A DNA stretch of 64,000 nucleotides from Rhizobium anhuiense (GTDB lineage: Bacteria > Pseudomonadota > Alphaproteobacteria > Rhizobiales > Rhizobiaceae): the NCBI RefSeq assembly GCF_003985145.1, contig NZ_ML133541.1:1-64000 (forward strand). The letters are read 5' to 3'. Below, piece by piece: positions 60,485 to 64,000 of this stretch. Position 1 is the stretch's first letter. Every line of letters begins with the position of its first letter. A model generated the notes under the pieces. It saw only the letters and a program-made list of their open reading frames with translations. It was not told where the DNA came from and did not search any database. A program made the position numbers and the translations under genes.

Positions 60485-61541
60485 TTTGCTTGCCTCCAGG
60501 TTTACTCTCGCGCTGCTTGGTCTTGGACATCAGCTGCGCAGCCTCTCTCAGATAGTCTTTTAGCGGGCGCGCGGGTACGCCGCCATATTGCCCGCCGGCG
60601 GCAAGGTCGGTCATGATACCGCTTTTGGCGGCGATCTGCACGCCGTCACCGATCGTCACATGCCCCTTGATGCCGACCTGGCCGCCGATCTGCACGCCAT
60701 TGCCGATCTTTGTGCTGCCGGCGATGCCGACCTGGGCGACGACGGCACAGTGGCGGCCGATCTGAACGTTGTGGCCGATCTGGACCTGGTTGTCGATTTT
60801 GGTGCCTTCGCCGATCACCGTATCGTCCATGGCGCCGCGATCGATCGTGGTGTTGGCGCCAATCTCGACATTGTCCTGGATGATCACCCGGCCGATCTGG
60901 ACGATCTTGATCATACCGCGCGGGCCCGGGGCATAGCCGAAACCATCCTGGCCGATGCGGGCGCCGTTGTGAATGATGACGCCATTGCCGATCAGCGCGC
61001 AGAGAATGCTCGCGCCGGCCGCAATCGAACAATCCCGGCCGATCTTGACGCCCGGGCCGATGATGCTGTGCGCACCGATGCGCGTCCCCTCGCCGATCTC
61101 GGCATGCGCACCGATGACGGCCATCGGCTCGACGATCACACCTTTTTCGAGCTTGGCGCTCGGATCGATCACAGCACTTGGCGCGATCTCGCTTTCACTG
61201 GAAAAGACGACCGGGCGCAAGGCCGCGGGATAAAACAGACCGCCCGCCATCGCAAAGGCTGCGTGCGGATTGGACGACAGAATGACCGGAATGTGCTCGG
61301 GGATGAGATCGACGAGCGCCTTGTCGCAGATCACCGCCGAGGCTTCGCATGTCACCAGCTCATCGCGGCTGCGGCGCGACAGGATATAGCAGACATCGCC
61401 TGCCCGGGCCCGGTTGAGGGGAGCCACGGATCTGACGATGACATCGGCATGATCGGGATTGGCGAGTTCTGCCCCAAGAAACTCTGCCAGCTCAGCGAGC
61501 TTCAGACCTTCATGGGGCAGAAAAAAAACGTTTTGCTCCAT
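60477..61541 (-). CDS. lpxD: UDP-3-O-acylglucosamine N-acyltransferase LpxD
   Basis: A 354-residue left-handed beta-helix acyltransferase for the third lipid A step. N-terminal uridine-binding domain (1-110), many hexapeptide repeats (120-310), catalytic H257 in QIGHNVQIG. ATG is chosen because GGAGCA lies seven bases upstream; an earlier in-frame TTG is less likely. About 50 bases after bamA. Confidence 0.97.
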   Translation of the reverse strand: MEQNVFFLPHEGLKLAELAEFLGAELANPDHADVIVRSVAPLNRARAGDVCYILSRRSRDELVTCEASAVICDKALVDLIPEHIPVILSSNPHAAFAMAGGLFYPAALRPVVFSSESEIAPSAVIDPSAKLEKGVIVEPMAVIGAHAEIGEGTRIGAHSIIGPGVKIGRDCSIAAGASILCALIGNGVIIHNGARIGQDGFGYAPGPRGMIKIVQIGRVIIQDNVEIGANTTIDRGAMDDTVIGEGTKIDNQVQIGHNVQIGRHCAVVAQVGIAGSTKIGNGVQIGGQVGIKGHVTIGDGVQIAAKSGIMTDLAAGGQYGGVPARPLKDYLREAAQLMSKTKQRESKPGGKQND

Positions 61542-61591
61542 CGGCAATGCTCCAGAACGGAATTGAGTCTTACAGTTCCGGACTGCCGATA

Positions 61592-63925
61592 TCAGAATTG
61601 GTTGTTGATGCCAAACTTGAAGTTCTGCGTCTTGTCGAAGTCTTCCTTGAGGACCGGGATTGCGTAATCCAGACGCAATGCACCGAAGGGAGACTGCCAG
61701 ACAACACCGACACCGACGGAAGCGCGCAGCGAAGCACTGGTGCCCTCCGCTTGATCGGAGCCGAGAAGCTCGACATCATTGCCAAACAGCGTGCCGGCAT
61801 CGGCAAAGACGGCGCCGCGCAGGTTGAAGTCACGCGGGAAGCCAGGCATCGGGAAGGTCGCTTCCGCCGACGCCGTGAAATAGGTCGTGCCGCCGAGCGG
61901 GTCATCATTATCCCCGCTGATGCGTGGGCCGATCCCCTTGTTCTCGAAGCCACGAATATCGCCGTTGGTCAGGGTGAACTGATCGAAGACATTCAGGTGG
62001 TCGCCGAGGGGGACGACATAACCCGCCGAAGCCGAGACCGAGCCGATGATGTCGGCATCGTCGGCGAGCAGATGGTAGTAACGGGCCTTGCCGTAGATCT
62101 TGTAGAACTGCGAGTCGCCGCCGAGGCCGGCAAGTTCCTGCGTCGCCGTCGCATAGATGCCTTCACGCGGCAGGACGGTGTCATCAAGCGTGTTGTAGGT
62201 CAGCGTCTGCGAGACGGAAGAGCGCGTCCACGGGCTCTCATCGACCAGATTGGCATAGGTCGCCGAAAGATCGGAGGTATCGCCGTCATACTTCATCTGC
62301 TTGTAGTTATAGCGGAAGGTCGTCGCCAGATCTTCGGTGATCGGTGCGGTCACACGCAGAACGACGCTGGTTTCCTCGTAGTCATAGTCGTCGTTGCTCG
62401 ACGTTTCGCTGCGGTTGACGTCGAAGCCTGCCGCCAGGCGATAGCCGAGGAAATAGGGTTCGGTGAAGCTGACGCCGTAGGCGCGCGAGCCTTCCTGACC
62501 GCCGCCGGCCGAAATGCGGATATACTGGCCGCGGCCGAGGAAGTTCTTTTCCTCGATCGATGCTTCGAGCAGCAGACCGTCGCCGCCGGCGGCATAACCC
62601 GCGCCGACACCGAACGAACCAGTCGACTGATCCTGCACGTCGACGACCACCACGACACGGTCGGGCGAGCTGCCCGGCTGGGTGGAGATATTGACGGAAG
62701 AGAAGTAACCCAGCGCTTCGAGGCGACGCTTGGCCTTGGTGATCATCTGCTGATTGAAGGCGTCGCCTTCGCTCATGTCGAATTCGCGGCGGATCACGTA
62801 GTCGCGCGTGCGGCTGTTGCCGCGGATCTCGATACGCTCGACATAGGCGCGTTCGCCTTGGTCGACCAGATATTCGACGCCGATCGTATTGTTGTTGAGG
62901 TCGCGGTTGCCGCGCGGCGTGACGCGCGCAAAGGGATAACCGGCAGACGCCACCTGATCGGAGATCGCCTCGATCGACTTCTGCACGTCCTTGGCGCTGT
63001 AGACACGACCTTCATGGGTGCGCACGAGCGGCAGCAACTGATCGGAACCGACGCCTTCGACGGTCGACTGGACGGTCACCGGTCCGAAATCGTAGCGCTG
63101 GCCTTCCTCGATGTTGAAGGTGAGCGTGTATTTGTTGGTCGCGTCGTCGAAGGTGGCATCGGAAGAGACGATGCGCATGTCGGCGTAGCCGCGATTGTAA
63201 TAGAACTGGCGCAGCGCTTCTTCGTCGGCGTGGAGCTTGTCTTCGTTATAGACGTCCTTGCGGGTCAGGAACGAAAGGAAGTTCGAACGCTTGGTATTGA
63301 TGACGGCAGCCAGGCGGCCGGCACTGTAGGCATTGTTGCCGACGAAGTTGATCGAATCGATCTTGGTGCGATCACCTTCGTTGATGACGAAGGCAAGGTT
63401 GACGCGGCCTTCGCCGAGCGGCACCACCTGCGTCGTCACTTCGACCTCGCTGCGGCCGGTGGCAGCGTAGGCATCCTTGATCGACTGAATGTCGGACTGG
63501 ATCTGGGTGTCGCTGTAGGGACCGGCGGCATGGGTCTGGACGATGGTCGCGAGCTTGTCGTCCTTGATCTTGCGGTTGCCGTTGAAGACGACCTGATTGA
63601 CGAGCTGAGCTTCCTGAACGTTGACGACGAGCGTGCTTCCCGAGACCGAGATCTTCACGTCGGAGAAGTAACCCGTACCGTAAAGCTGCTTGACCGAAGC
63701 ATCGATATCGCTGTTGGAAAAACTCTTCCCGGGAGAGATGGTGAGGTTCGACCGGACGGCTTCCGCGCCGACGCGGCTTGCGCCGCGCACATCGATACGC
63801 TGGATGACGGCGGCCTCAGCAGCCGTAGCGGAAACGAACGTCAAAGCACCTGCGCCCGAAGCAACAACACTAGCAGACAGCGCAACCGCCGATACTGCGT
63901 TCAAAAACTTTGAACCAGCCTTCAT
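61592..63925 (-). CDS. bamA: Outer membrane protein assembly factor BamA
   Basis: A 777-residue Omp85 protein that inserts beta-barrel proteins into the outer membrane. Signal peptide about 1-38 (ending AEA), then five POTRA domains (about 40-440; VIQRIDVRGASRVGAEAV opens the first), and a 16-strand barrel ending in phenylalanine (NNQF), as outer-membrane proteins do. The barrel has the VRGFENKG-like DIRGFENKGIGPR motif of loop 6. First gene of the lpx operon in this window. Confidence 0.97.
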   Translation of the reverse strand: MKAGSKFLNAVSAVALSASVVASGAGALTFVSATAAEAAVIQRIDVRGASRVGAEAVRSNLTISPGKSFSNSDIDASVKQLYGTGYFSDVKISVSGSTLVVNVQEAQLVNQVVFNGNRKIKDDKLATIVQTHAAGPYSDTQIQSDIQSIKDAYAATGRSEVEVTTQVVPLGEGRVNLAFVINEGDRTKIDSINFVGNNAYSAGRLAAVINTKRSNFLSFLTRKDVYNEDKLHADEEALRQFYYNRGYADMRIVSSDATFDDATNKYTLTFNIEEGQRYDFGPVTVQSTVEGVGSDQLLPLVRTHEGRVYSAKDVQKSIEAISDQVASAGYPFARVTPRGNRDLNNNTIGVEYLVDQGERAYVERIEIRGNSRTRDYVIRREFDMSEGDAFNQQMITKAKRRLEALGYFSSVNISTQPGSSPDRVVVVVDVQDQSTGSFGVGAGYAAGGDGLLLEASIEEKNFLGRGQYIRISAGGGQEGSRAYGVSFTEPYFLGYRLAAGFDVNRSETSSNDDYDYEETSVVLRVTAPITEDLATTFRYNYKQMKYDGDTSDLSATYANLVDESPWTRSSVSQTLTYNTLDDTVLPREGIYATATQELAGLGGDSQFYKIYGKARYYHLLADDADIIGSVSASAGYVVPLGDHLNVFDQFTLTNGDIRGFENKGIGPRISGDNDDPLGGTTYFTASAEATFPMPGFPRDFNLRGAVFADAGTLFGNDVELLGSDQAEGTSASLRASVGVGVVWQSPFGALRLDYAIPVLKEDFDKTQNFKFGINNQF

Positions 63926-64000
63926 TTCACCTATTACCTTTGTTTCCCTCGTCCCCGGCTCCGGGAGAACCCGATTCCGGTCACGTGTGTCGTTTTACCC

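Noticed and set aside
61547..63913. 788-codon plus-strand frame opposite bamA
   Set aside because: Shadow of bamA; low-complexity Asp/Gly/Arg-rich translation without domains.
1..64000. CRISPR arrays, rRNA genes, prophage structural genes
   Set aside because: No regularly spaced short repeats, no rRNA sequence and no phage structural or integrase genes were seen; the only tandem repeat is the two-copy element near 7.5 kb.

Overview
This window looks like chromosomal DNA of a Rhizobium (R. etli / R. leguminosarum type alphaproteobacterium). The evidence is the dusB(nifR3)-ntrB-ntrC, ntrY-ntrX and hfq-hflX blocks, a pyruvate dehydrogenase operon whose E1-beta carries its own lipoyl domain, the bamA-lpxD-fabZ-lpxA-lpxI-lpxB operon, a cysG-DUF2849-cysI-DUF934 sulfite reduction operon, and a LexA gene with GAAC-N7-GAAC operators. 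Base composition is high in G+C and most genes are tightly packed, often with ATGA stop/start overlaps.

Layout. 1-3.2 kb is a degraded accessory segment beside the 3' end of a tRNA-Lys gene: an IS3-family end, a csbD gene with a clear general-stress (EcfG-type) promoter, a two-helix membrane protein, a coding remnant, and a PIN-domain gene broken by one amber codon. 3.5-8.6 kb carries ccdA, a short-chain dehydrogenase, a potassium channel with a zinc-ribbon tail, a metallo-beta-lactamase-fold hydrolase, palindromic repeats and an AEC transporter. 8.6-13.8 kb is the sulfite reduction/siroheme operon plus a UbiH-type hydroxylase. 14-22 kb holds a deaminase, mazG, hflX, hfq, a class IV aminotransferase and ntrX/ntrY.

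22.4-32.9 kb is the unusual part. In related rhizobia ntrBC and ntrYX are normally adjacent. Here they are separated by about 11 kb of unrelated genes in two blocks. Block one is a probable transmembrane flavin redox system: a two-component system, a small acidic secreted protein, a DUF2271 protein with a TGAS motif resembling an ApbE flavinylation site, a PepSY-TM/flavodoxin/FNR fusion reductase and ApbE. Block two (Met-rich EF-hand protein, DUF302, VIT1-like, UspA and DksA-like proteins) carries two close matches to FNR/FixK anaeroboxes and one weak one, suggesting low-oxygen control.

33-64 kb is core: ntrC-ntrB-dusB, ispDF-cinA, a COQ10/RatA-like protein, two tandem P-loop kinase-like proteins, lipA, the pdh-lpd operon, divIC, eno, kdsA with a coupled VOC protein, lexA, comEC, gltA and the lipid A/BamA operon. 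Function calls rest on protein motifs recognised by eye. No database search was run.
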